Source: Candidatus Zixiibacteriota bacterium
Lineage (GTDB): Bacteria > RBG-13-66-14 > B26-G2 > WVWN01
Direction of reading: 5' to 3'
DNA length: 40,607 bases
Assembly: GCA_030613505.1 (NCBI GenBank)
Contig: JAUWLW010000027.1
Location: forward strand, 1-40,607
In this document: piece by piece, positions 33,940-40,607 of the stretch
Layout: each line of letters begins with the position of its first letter
How positions within the stretch are numbered: position 1 is the first letter of the stretch
The notes under the pieces: generated by a model
What the model was told of the DNA's origin: nothing
Seen by the model: only the letters and a program-made list of their open reading frames with translations
Database searches by the model: none
Position numbers and translations under genes: made by a program

Positions 33940-35925
33940 CTATGTTACCCCCTCGGCGATCAGCTCCGCCACGTCCTTGACGGGGACGTCGGCGTTGAGG
34001 TCCTTCAGGCCGTCGTCGAGCATGGTGAGGCAATACGCGCACGCGACGGCCACCGTCGAGGCGCCGGTCGCCCGCGCCTGCTCCGCCCGCTCGACGTTGA
34101 TGCGCTTGCCTATCGTCTCCTCCAGCCACATCCGGCCTCCCCCCGCGCCGCAGCAGAAGCCGTACGCGTGCTTTTTGTCGAACTCGAGCGGTTCGCCCGC
34201 CGCGGCCCGTACCAGCGCCCGCGGCGCGTCGTAAATATTGTTATACCGCCCCAGGTAGCACGAGTCGTGGTACGCGACGGCTCGAGCCTCGGCCTGCACC
34301 TTCAACTTCCCCGCCTCGATTAAACTCAGCAGGAACTCGGCGTGATGGTAGACGTCGAGCTGGCAGCCCAGCGCGGCGTACTCGTGCTTGAACGTGTTGT
34401 AGCAGTGCGGGCACGTCGTTATCAACTTCTTGATGCCGTACTGAGCGAAGGTCGCGGCGTTCTCCTCGAGCTTCATCTTGTATAAATACTCGTGGCCCAG
34501 CCGCCGGAACGCCTCCGCGCAGCAGCCCTCCTCCTCGCCCAGGACGGCGTACGAGACGCCGGCGGCGTCGAGCAGCTTGACCATGGCCTTCGCGACGCGT
34601 TGGCCGCGGTCGTCGTACGAGCCGAGGCACGACACCCACAAGCAGTACTCGGCCCGCGCCCCCTTGGCGAAAACCGGTACGTCCAGGCCGTTGGCCCACC
34701 TGACGCGCTCGCCGGAGGGCAGGCCGTAGGGGTTGTTGTTGCGCTCGACGCCGTTCATGGCGGCGTTGAGCTCGTGGGGGATGCGCCCCTCGTTCAGGAC
34801 CAGGTCCCGCCTGAGGTCTATTACCTTATCGACGTGCTCGACGCTGATAGGGCAATGCTCGACGCAGGCGCCGCAAGTGGTGCAGGCCCACAGCTCGTCG
34901 TCGCTCACCACCGGCCCGGCCAGGCCCACGCCCTCCTCCTTCTCGGGTCGCGTCTTGGCGAGCTTTACGATTTTCAGGCCGTAGCGCATGAAGTCGTGCT
35001 TGAGGTCGATGACGAACTTCTTGGGCGATAGCGGCTTGTCGGTGTTGAACGCCGGGCAGTTGTCCTGGCAGCGGCCGCACTCCACGCACGAGTAGAAGTC
35101 CAAAAGCTGGCGCCAGCTGAACTCGTCGGCCCGGACGACGCCGAAGTGGTCCGCCTCGTCGTCCTCCACGTCGCAGTCCTTCACTATCCCGCGGGGTTTT
35201 AAGTTCCGGAAAAATTCGTTGAACGGCCCCGCGATGAGGTGGAGATGCTTCGACGTCGGGATGTATACCAGGAAGACGAGCAGCGACAACAGGTGTACCC
35301 ACCAGCTGGCCGCGAAGAGGCCGAACCACGCGGGCCCCGCCCAACCAGCGGCGGCGAAGAGCGAGGCCGTCGCCGAGCCGGCGGGCATGTACCAGGGGCG
35401 GTGGCCGCTCGAGGCCAGCAGGTACCCCTCGTTTATGAGGTCCGTCGCCATCAGCGCGAAGATGAGGAAGAGGATGAAGTACGCGCCGAAGCCGCCCGTG
35501 GGCCCGGGCGGCCGGAAGATGACGCGGCGGAGGAACGCGGCGGCGACCCCGACTATCACCAACACGACGAAGACGTCGAAGATCAGGTGGTACCAGGCGG
35601 CGCCGGTGACGTACGGGACGTCGAAGCCCTCCCAGAAGCTCTCCACCATGAAGACCAGGTTGGCGACGACGAGGACGACGAAGCCCCAGAAGATGAAGAA
35701 GTGGGCGAGCCCTATAGTCGGCTTGCGCAGGACCAGCGTCTGGCCGAAGACCAGTTTTATTAATTCGACGAACCTCGCGCCCGGGCGGTCGAAGCGGTTC
35801 TCGGGCCTGCCGGCCGTGAGCATCAGGATGCGCTTGACGCACGCGTACGCGAATAGAATGAACGCAACGGCTACGAGCAGGCCGGCGAGGGCCTCGAGCG
35901 CGGCCGAGCCGTGGGTGGGTGCCAT
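33940..35925 (-). CDS. membrane-bound heterodisulfide reductase-like iron-sulfur protein (HdrE/HdrD fusion type)
   Basis: This 661-residue protein fuses two parts. The N-terminal 250 residues have about six hydrophobic segments with His residues (GLAHFFIFWGF, WYHLIFDVFVV, LLVFLVYIPTSKHLHLIAGP), typical of a cytochrome-b-type subunit. Two 4Fe-4S motifs follow: CVECGRCQDNCP near residue 278 and CTTCGACVEHCP near 345. Two CCG domains come last, with GCCAEAF and TCPHCYNTF in the first and HDSCYLGRYNN and GFCCGAGGG in the second. This is the HdrD/DsrK-like layout that carries a noncubane iron-sulfur centre. It should move electrons between a membrane quinone and a disulfide or ETF-type partner. 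No partner gene is adjacent; the physiological electron donor and acceptor are unknown. Confidence 0.88.
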   Translation of the reverse strand: MAPTHGSAALEALAGLLVAVAFILFAYACVKRILMLTAGRPENRFDRPGARFVELIKLVFGQTLVLRKPTIGLAHFFIFWGFVVLVVANLVFMVESFWEGFDVPYVTGAAWYHLIFDVFVVLVIVGVAAAFLRRVIFRPPGPTGGFGAYFILFLIFALMATDLINEGYLLASSGHRPWYMPAGSATASLFAAAGWAGPAWFGLFAASWWVHLLSLLVFLVYIPTSKHLHLIAGPFNEFFRNLKPRGIVKDCDVEDDEADHFGVVRADEFSWRQLLDFYSCVECGRCQDNCPAFNTDKPLSPKKFVIDLKHDFMRYGLKIVKLAKTRPEKEEGVGLAGPVVSDDELWACTTCGACVEHCPISVEHVDKVIDLRRDLVLNEGRIPHELNAAMNGVERNNNPYGLPSGERVRWANGLDVPVFAKGARAEYCLWVSCLGSYDDRGQRVAKAMVKLLDAAGVSYAVLGEEEGCCAEAFRRLGHEYLYKMKLEENAATFAQYGIKKLITTCPHCYNTFKHEYAALGCQLDVYHHAEFLLSLIEAGKLKVQAEARAVAYHDSCYLGRYNNIYDAPRALVRAAAGEPLEFDKKHAYGFCCGAGGGRMWLEETIGKRINVERAEQARATGASTVAVACAYCLTMLDDGLKDLNADVPVKDVAELIAEGVT

Positions 35926-35962
35926 AACGAGCTCCTCTCCTGGCGGCTATTATTTAATGAAT

Positions 35963-35991
35963 AAAGTAAGATAGCCGCGGCGCCGCGGCAA
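35963..35991 (-). promoter_or_regulatory. possible promoter of the heterodisulfide reductase-like gene
   Basis: TTGCCG (35986-35991), 17 nt and TACTTT (35963-35968) on the minus strand. A GGAGAGGAGC ribosome site precedes the ATG at 35925. The boxes are only fair matches. Confidence 0.4.
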
Positions 35992-35994
35992 GCG

Positions 35995-36018
35995 AAAAAG
36001 GCGGCCTGCGAGGCCGCC
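35995..36018 (-). terminator. Rho-independent terminator after the GlsB gene
   Basis: On the minus strand an 8-bp stem GGCGGCCT/AGGCCGCC with a 3-nt loop (36000-36018) is followed by TTTTT (35995-35999), 24 nt after the stop at 36043. Confidence 0.85.
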
Positions 36019-36042
36019 GTTTCCTTTTCTGCCGGCTGAGCG

Positions 36043-36306
36043 TTATCGTCTCTTAAAGATGTTGATAACCGCGAGGAACAGCACCGCGCCGACGAAGGCG
36101 GTGAAGAGGCTGCCCAGCCAGCCGCCGAACTGCCAGCCGACCAGCCGGAAGAACAGGCCGCCCACGACGGCGCCGATTACGCCGACGGCGACGTTGCCCA
36201 GGCAGCCGAAGCCGCGGCCTCGAAACGCCAGCCCCGCCAGCCAGCCGACGAAGCCGCCCAGGATGACGAACCACAGGAGATGGAGGAGGTTGAAATCGAC
36301 CCACAT
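36043..36306 (-). CDS. GlsB/YeaQ/YmgE family membrane protein
   Basis: This 87-residue protein has three hydrophobic helices rich in Gly: LLWFVILGGFVGWLAGL, NVAVGVIGAVVGGLFF and GSLFTAFVGAVLFLAVINIF. It matches the transglycosylase-associated/GlsB family. These small inner-membrane proteins often respond to envelope or general stress; their biochemical role is not settled. ATG 36306 has AGGAGG 5 nt upstream. It follows a 54-codon small gene in the same transcript. Confidence 0.9.
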   Translation of the reverse strand: MWVDFNLLHLLWFVILGGFVGWLAGLAFRGRGFGCLGNVAVGVIGAVVGGLFFRLVGWQFGGWLGSLFTAFVGAVLFLAVINIFKRR

Positions 36307-36342
36307 ATGAGCCCTCCTTATTTCAGCGCCGGTGTGCCGCGC

Positions 36343-36507
36343 TTACTCGAGCGCCGGCATAACCTCGTCCAGATGGCTCTCGGCGAACGCCAGCGAGCCC
36401 TCGTAGTCTACGCCGCTTTCGATGACCCACAGGAACTCGTCGCGCGCCGCGGCGGCGTAGAGCAGGCCGAGCAAAGCAACGGCCTTAATCCAACGAGCTC
36501 CTGACAT
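36343..36507 (-). CDS. small exported or membrane protein (54 aa)
   Basis: This open frame starts ATG 36507 after GAAGGAAGAG and ends TAA at 36343-36345. The N-terminal half is hydrophobic (WIKAVALLGLLYAAAA), like a signal peptide or membrane anchor. It is followed by an acidic stretch DEFLWVIESGVDYEGSLAFAESHLDEVMPALE. It lies 36 nt before the GlsB gene on the same strand and behind its own promoter. The ribosome site, hydrophobic start and codon use make it a credible small gene. Family unknown. Confidence 0.6.
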   Translation of the reverse strand: MSGARWIKAVALLGLLYAAAARDEFLWVIESGVDYEGSLAFAESHLDEVMPALE

Positions 36508-36567
36508 CTCTTCCTTCTTTGGTCCGGGCCCCGTTCGCTGCGCTTGCCGACGCTGAAAATTCCTGCC

Positions 36568-36595
36568 ATAATAACATAGCGTGGGTCGCTGTCAA
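36568..36595 (-). promoter_or_regulatory. sigma70-type promoter of the small-gene/GlsB transcript
   Basis: TTGACA (36590-36595), 16 nt and TATTAT (36568-36573) on the minus strand. The start would be near 36561, leaving a leader of about 54 nt. Of the 376 nt between GlsB and the next gene, the rest shows no further feature that I can name. Confidence 0.7.
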
Positions 36596-36682
36596 TTCGT
36601 TTAAAACGCGATTAAACCACTCCCCGACGAGGCGCGTCAAAAAAGCGAAACTAAGTGGAACGTCCGACCAGGAGGTTTTGGC

Positions 36683-37645
36683 GTGAAGAAGGCAATCGTA
36701 TTTTTTTCCGTTTTAGGCGTGGCGATTTTCCTGACGACGACGGCGCCGACGGGCGCGGGCGACGAGAGTTTTTACTCCCAGCTTTCCGTGGGTGAGCCGG
36801 TCGTCCACGGCAACCTGGCCGTCTATCCCGTCTATCTGCCGGGGGGCGGCGAGAAGCTGGGCGACGTCTTCACGATGGCGGAGGCCGCCGAGACCGGCCG
36901 CTTCAAGATAGCCGAGCTCGAGGAGGGCGCGTCCGTCAATTCGCTCGAGGTCCATAACGATACGGATAAGTACGTCGTCCTGCTGGCGGGCGAGATGATA
37001 CGCGGCGCCAAGCAGGACCGCATTATATCCTACGACACGGTCGTGCCGCCCGGCGGCAAGTTCGACGTCGACGCGTTCTGCGTGGAGGCAGGCCGCTGGA
37101 CCGAAGTGAGCGAGCACTTCACCGATAAGAAGGAGATGGCGCCGGCGAGCGTCCGCGCCGCGGCCCAGGGTAAACAGGACCAGGGCCAGGTGTGGGCCGA
37201 GGTGTCGAAGGTCAACGCCGAGCGCGGCGCCGTGACCGGGACCGACGCGCTGACGGCCAGCTACGACGACCCCGAATTTCAGGCCGACGTCAAGAAGTAC
37301 GAGAAGGCGCTGAAGGGCCTCGCCAAGAAAAAGGAGGTCGTGGGCGTAATCGTCGTGGCGGAGGGGAAAGTGAAGGCCGGCGACGTCTTCGCCAACCACG
37401 ACCTATTCGCCGCGGTGTGGCCTCGCCTGCTGACCAGCTACGCTATGGACGCGGCGCTGGCGGGAGAGCTGGGCGACGTCCCCGAAGTCTCGGCGATGGA
37501 GGAGTACCTCGCACAGTTGGAGGACGCCGAGCGCGAGGAGACGTACGCCGACGGCCTCCAGAACCGCTCGAGCCTGACCAAGGACGAGATGAGCGCGTAC
37601 GAGCTGGAGTACAAGGGCAGGAAGATGCACCTCAACCTGTACTAG
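36683..37645 (+). CDS. secreted DUF6569/ARPP-1-like protein
   Basis: This 320-residue protein has a signal peptide (cleavage near GAGDES). The central section has the ARPP-1/DUF6569 pattern: a conserved beta-core with VNSLEVHNDTDKYVVLLAGE, then RGAKQDRIISYDTVVPPGG and FCVEAGRWTE. The family occurs in exported proteins of uncertain function and has been associated by context with phosphatase-type genes. The C-terminal half is helical and Lys/Glu-rich. Start is GTG 36683 with AGGAGG upstream. It is transcribed away from the small gene/GlsB unit, so the two promoter regions share about 170 nt. Confidence 0.8.
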   Translation: MKKAIVFFSVLGVAIFLTTTAPTGAGDESFYSQLSVGEPVVHGNLAVYPVYLPGGGEKLGDVFTMAEAAETGRFKIAELEEGASVNSLEVHNDTDKYVVLLAGEMIRGAKQDRIISYDTVVPPGGKFDVDAFCVEAGRWTEVSEHFTDKKEMAPASVRAAAQGKQDQGQVWAEVSKVNAERGAVTGTDALTASYDDPEFQADVKKYEKALKGLAKKKEVVGVIVVAEGKVKAGDVFANHDLFAAVWPRLLTSYAMDAALAGELGDVPEVSAMEEYLAQLEDAEREETYADGLQNRSSLTKDEMSAYELEYKGRKMHLNLY

Positions 37646-37679
37646 CGCGCAACAGCGCCGTTGCCTCAAGAAGGGAAAG

Positions 37680-37704
37680 CCGGCCCGGAAGGGCCGGTTT
37701 TTTT
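37680..37704 (+). terminator. Rho-independent terminator after the DUF6569-like gene
   Basis: A 7-bp stem CCGGCCC/GGGCCGG with a GGAA loop (37680-37697) is followed by seven T (37698-37704), 35 nt after the stop. Confidence 0.9.
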
Positions 37705-37787
37705 ACACCCGTTTCGCGGGCGATATTTTAGTTGCAATCGAAAGATAATTATTTAAGAATCAGGGTCGAAGGGAAGGGGTTTTGCCG

Positions 37788-38924
37788 ATGGGAAGGAATC
37801 TAAGTTTTCGTAGGGTAGCGCCGCGGGCCGCTCTGACGGCCGCCGCGGCGGTTTTCGTTTTCGTCGGAGCGGCCTGCGAGGACGAGCCCTATTACGAACG
37901 GCTCGACCGGTGGCGGTGGGTGACTTATTTCCCCGAGGAAGCGAAGAACTTTACGGCGGTGACCGAGGGCCCGGGCGGAGACGTATACGTCGCCGCCCAG
38001 GATACGACAATAACCGAATATCCCCGCGCAGTTATTTACCGGTACGACGGCTCCGCGGTACGCGACGAGTTCCGGGCGCCGTACGACAACGCGGCTTTTA
38101 GCGATTTGAATTCCGCCGGCGGCGTCTTGTGGGCTGTGGGGAAGAAGTTCGAAAACTACGAATACACGCCTTGCTTCTTTAAGTGCGAAGGCGGGAATTG
38201 GGCCGAGGTACCGGTCCCGGAGTCGGTGGACGCGAGCGAATTCGTCGCGATATACCCGCTTTCGGCCGAGTTCTGTTGGCTCGAAACCGAGCGCGGGGTT
38301 TACGCTTACGACGCCGGCAGGTGGACCAAGGTATTCGCGCGCGACCGTCGGGTCGCGGCCTTCGAGTTCGCGGTAACCGATGCCGGTAGGGCTTTCGCGT
38401 GCGTGGCAGGGTTAAAGGCGACCGACCGGACGATATACGTAAGCGACGACGGAGGCGCGACGTGGGCCGCCGAGCCGTTGGATTTAGGCACGAAGATGTA
38501 CGACTTCTACGGATCCGCCTGCTCTCTAGCCCCCGCCGGCGAAGGCCTTTTCCTTACCGGGCGCTTCATAAGTACGCAACTCGAGAAAAAAGAAGCTCCG
38601 GTATTCCTGGGCGTCGTCGCGCGCGACGACGCGCCGCCGGGGCGCGGTATTTACGAGATATCGTACGTCGGATCTTTGGGATTGGGGCGCGGCTACGGGG
38701 GGTGGCGCTCGGCCTTCCACAGCGCGGACGAGGGTTACGTCGTCGGTTACGAGTTGTCGCTGGCGCGCGAGGGCGCCAAGTGGCACCCGGAAGATACGTT
38801 ATGGCACACTGGGTACGTCGACTTCTTAGCAGTAACGGCGGGCCGCGATACCTATTGGGCGCTGGTTGAGGAGCGGGAGTACGGTGGATCCGTAAGGGGC
38901 GTTTATTTATACCGCATCGAGTAA
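37788..38924 (+). CDS. propeller-like exported lipoprotein
   Basis: This 378-residue lipoprotein has lipobox VGAAC (Cys30). The mature chain has repeated beta-strand motifs with Asp/Gly turns and a BNR-type box (IYVSDDGGATWAAEP), the mark of sialidase/photosystem-type propellers. The related pattern EGPGGDVYVAAQD occurs early. It may bind a surface ligand; I see no enzyme site. Start is ATG 37788 with AAGGGG 8 nt upstream; a TTG six bases earlier is less likely. A beta-barrel gene follows 13 nt downstream, so the two are likely one transcript. A possible promoter (TTGCAA/AAGAAT) lies at 37732-37760. Confidence 0.75.
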   Translation: MGRNLSFRRVAPRAALTAAAAVFVFVGAACEDEPYYERLDRWRWVTYFPEEAKNFTAVTEGPGGDVYVAAQDTTITEYPRAVIYRYDGSAVRDEFRAPYDNAAFSDLNSAGGVLWAVGKKFENYEYTPCFFKCEGGNWAEVPVPESVDASEFVAIYPLSAEFCWLETERGVYAYDAGRWTKVFARDRRVAAFEFAVTDAGRAFACVAGLKATDRTIYVSDDGGATWAAEPLDLGTKMYDFYGSACSLAPAGEGLFLTGRFISTQLEKKEAPVFLGVVARDDAPPGRGIYEISYVGSLGLGRGYGGWRSAFHSADEGYVVGYELSLAREGAKWHPEDTLWHTGYVDFLAVTAGRDTYWALVEEREYGGSVRGVYLYRIE

Positions 38925-38937
38925 TCTTTACGGTTTT

Positions 38938-39609
38938 ATGATTAGCGGCGTTACTTCAAAAGTCGTATTGGCTATTTCGTTGGCCTGGCCGGCAGCCTCG
39001 GCCGCCGCCGAACTCAGCGCGGCCGTCGGCCTTCTATCCTACGACGCGGCGTTCGATTTTTACCCCAACTTCTACCGCCAGGGCGGCTATCGCGCGCGGG
39101 TGGAAGGCCGGTTCGGCGAGCCGTGGCGCGTTACGCTGCGGCTGTCGGGGGCGGAATACCCCGCCGATAACTACATCCGCGAGGGGAATCTCGATGCCGG
39201 CGTCGGGAGACTTTTCCCGCTTGCCTTTTTCGAATGTTACGCCGGCCTGGCGGGCCGCGTGAGCTACGTCCGCTTCCACTATCCGGCGCCTTATTACCGG
39301 CCGCGGTTCGATACCTCGGAGTACGTCGGCCTTGTCGGCGCCGGTTACGACGTCGGCGCCGGCGTGCCGTTAGGCCGGTTTTACCTCGGCGCGGCGCATC
39401 GCGGGACATGGGCCAACCCCACGGTTAGCTATTTCAAGTCGCCCGTCGCGACGTTTATATTCGAGGGCGAGGCGCGGTACGCCGTGTTTTCGCGCTGGAG
39501 CCTGCTTGTGGTCGGCGGCCTGGAGCACGGCGGCTACTACCCGGAGTATTACCTCGGCTACGGCTCGAACCGCCCTTACGTCGAGGCCGGCGCCGTTTAT
39601 AGTTTTTAA
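38938..39609 (+). CDS. outer-membrane beta-barrel-like protein
   Basis: This 223-residue protein has a signal peptide (cleavage near SAAAELS). After it comes a run of amphipathic beta-strands ending with aromatic residues. Strands such as GYRARVEGRFGEPWRVTLRL, VGLVGAGYDVGAGV and FIFEGEARYAVF are visible. The C-terminus is VEAGAVYSF, with a final Phe as in outer-membrane proteins recognised by BAM. It is probably an 8- to 10-strand barrel. It starts 13 nt after the propeller lipoprotein gene, which suggests a shared surface role. No family name is offered. Confidence 0.75.
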   Translation: MISGVTSKVVLAISLAWPAASAAAELSAAVGLLSYDAAFDFYPNFYRQGGYRARVEGRFGEPWRVTLRLSGAEYPADNYIREGNLDAGVGRLFPLAFFECYAGLAGRVSYVRFHYPAPYYRPRFDTSEYVGLVGAGYDVGAGVPLGRFYLGAAHRGTWANPTVSYFKSPVATFIFEGEARYAVFSRWSLLVVGGLEHGGYYPEYYLGYGSNRPYVEAGAVYSF

Positions 39610-39629
39610 ACGCGGCTGCCCGTAAACAA

Positions 39630-39660
39630 AACGGCGGCCTTCCGGCCGCCGTTTCTTTTT
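39630..39660. terminator. bidirectional Rho-independent terminator
   Basis: A 10-bp stem AACGGCGGCC/GGCCGCCGTT with a TTCC loop (39630-39653) is followed by a T-rich tail to 39660. The minus strand also exits into TTTTG. It separates the beta-barrel gene (+) from the converging FG-GAP protein gene (-). Confidence 0.9.
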
Positions 39661-39678
39661 TATCCTGATTGAACGGTT

Positions 39679-40607
39679 TTACTTCACGACCGCCAGCCGC
39701 CTGGCCGCGGTCAGGCCGCCGGCCTCCAGCCGGTAGACGTACACCCCCGGCGAGAGCGCGAGGTCGCACGGGACAACGTGGTCCCCGGCGGCGAAGTCGC
39801 CTCGCGCCGGCGTCGCGACGCGCCGCCCCGCCAGGTCGTATACCGCCAGCTCCGCGTAACCCGGCGCCGCCAGCGAGAAGGTGAAGTTGACGGCGCCTCG
39901 AGCCGGGTTCGGGTACGCCGCGTGCAGCGCGAAGGCGCGCGCCTTCGTCCCCACGTCGCAGCGGACCGGGCCGAACTCGCGGCTCCAGCCGCTCAGCTCG
40001 TACGCGACCAGCTTGTAGCCGTATTCGCCGGCCTCGAGGTTGCCATCCTCGAAACGGTACGGCGAGCGGCCCACGATGCGCTCGTCGTTGACGCGCGTCC
40101 AGCCGCCGTCGCCGCCCCGGCGTAATATGTCGAAGCCGGCGACCCGGGCGCCTTCCGCTTGCCACGTTATAGACGCGCCGTTTTCGCGGGGCACGGCGCG
40201 GAAGGCCGTCACCTTAACGTCCACCGTATAGTCGTTGAGGAAGACGACGAGCGGCTTGCGCGAGAAGCCCGCGGCCAGGTCCAGCGCGCCGTCGCCGTTC
40301 ACGTCGCCGATGGCGATGGCGCGGACCTCCGCCGAGCCGGTGTACTGCCACGTCGGCTGCTTGTCGATGGCGCCGGCCTTATTCTCCCACACCGACACGC
40401 CCCGGTACGGGTGGTTGGCGATGACTATATCCTGGTAGCCGTCGCCGTTGAAGTCGCCGACGGCGGCCTCGTTCACGCGGACCTGGCCGGAGGACGTCCA
40501 CGCCGGCGTCGAACCCAGCTTGCCGCCGTCGTTGGCGTAGATGCGGAGGAGGTCGTTGCTGCCGGCGATGAAGAGGTCCTGGTCGCCGTCGCGGTCGTAG
40601 TCGAAGA
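39679..40607 (-). CDS. FG-GAP/VCBS-repeat protein with T9SS-type C-terminal domain (N-terminus beyond right edge)
   Basis: The open frame runs to the right edge, so GTG 40476 is unlikely to be the true start. Visible parts are FG-GAP-type calcium-binding repeats (DYDRDGDQDLFIAG, GDFNGDGYQDIVIAN, GDVNGDGALDLAAG). A fibronectin-like module comes next (VTAFRAVPRENGASITWQAEG). The chain ends in a T9SS type A-like sorting domain: YPNPARGAVNFTFSLAAPGY, VYDLAGRRVATPARG, GVYVYRLEAGGL, final RRLAVVK. It is probably a cell-surface or secreted protein. The module order matches the secreted propeller at 31523-33184. The length and any enzyme domain upstream are not visible. Confidence 0.88.
   Translation of the reverse strand, partial: FDYDRDGDQDLFIAGSNDLLRIYANDGGKLGSTPAWTSSGQVRVNEAAVGDFNGDGYQDIVIANHPYRGVSVWENKAGAIDKQPTWQYTGSAEVRAIAIGDVNGDGALDLAAGFSRKPLVVFLNDYTVDVKVTAFRAVPRENGASITWQAEGARVAGFDILRRGGDGGWTRVNDERIVGRSPYRFEDGNLEAGEYGYKLVAYELSGWSREFGPVRCDVGTKARAFALHAAYPNPARGAVNFTFSLAAPGYAELAVYDLAGRRVATPARGDFAAGDHVVPCDLALSPGVYVYRLEAGGLTAARRLAVVK

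Overview
The window reads as chromosomal DNA of an uncultured, high-GC, Gram-negative (diderm) bacterium. It carries several lipoproteins, an outer-membrane beta-barrel, signal peptidase II, and two secreted proteins ending in a C-terminal domain like the type IX secretion (T9SS) sorting domain. That domain, TPR-rich genes and Roadblock proteins suggest a candidate phylum near the FCB group (Coatesbacteria- or Eisenbacteria-like). The taxon is inference: there is no rRNA here. Promoters are of the TTGACA/TATAAT type with 16-18 nt spacers and many genes have AGGAGG-type ribosome sites, which argues against Bacteroidota itself. TTG and GTG starts are common.

Layout. (1) 1-6.0 kb: the end of a 16-residue-repeat protein on +. 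Then, on the minus strand, efp-accB-accC-comB-TPR, tRNA-Gly, tRNA-Cys and a lipoprotein. (2) 6.1-8.5 kb, minus: a TPR scaffold followed by two Roadblock/LC7 proteins, with its own promoter. (3) 8.5-13 kb, minus: an envelope glycan module of a membrane TPR protein, an O-antigen-ligase-like protein and a type I phosphodiesterase. (4) 13-17.4 kb, plus: a secreted protein, a receiver-GGDEF-like regulator and gyrA. (5) 17.4-25.4 kb, minus: glyQ-glyS, a TonB-like protein, a glycosidase-like lipoprotein and a glycosyltransferase in one run, then a separate lipoprotein. (6) 25.4-27.3 kb, minus: thiG-thiE and a small acidic lipoprotein gene with its own promoter and terminator. (7) 27.4-31.4 kb, minus: ileS, a DksA/TraR-like gene and lspA, preceded by a leader. 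(8) 31.5-36.5 kb: a secreted beta-propeller protein on +, an IS200-type transposase among REP-like hairpins, a membrane heterodisulfide-reductase-like iron-sulfur protein, and GlsB with an upstream 54-codon gene. (9) 36.7-40.6 kb: a secreted DUF6569-like protein, a propeller lipoprotein and a beta-barrel on +, facing a truncated FG-GAP/T9SS-type protein on the minus strand.

The most striking element lies upstream of ileS (about 31216-31396, minus strand). A promoter is followed by a 25-codon leader peptide containing five consecutive isoleucine codons, then a Rho-independent terminator about 100 nt before ileS. Four segments can pair as 1:2, 2:3 and 3:4, as in classical amino-acid attenuators. 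This looks like ribosome-mediated transcription attenuation of an isoleucyl-tRNA synthetase operon that also carries lspA. Other points of note are an O-antigen-ligase-like gene whose only plausible start is ATT overlapping the upstream stop, a REP-like hairpin cluster around an IS200-type transposase, a TPR-Roadblock-Roadblock operon, and two small genes.
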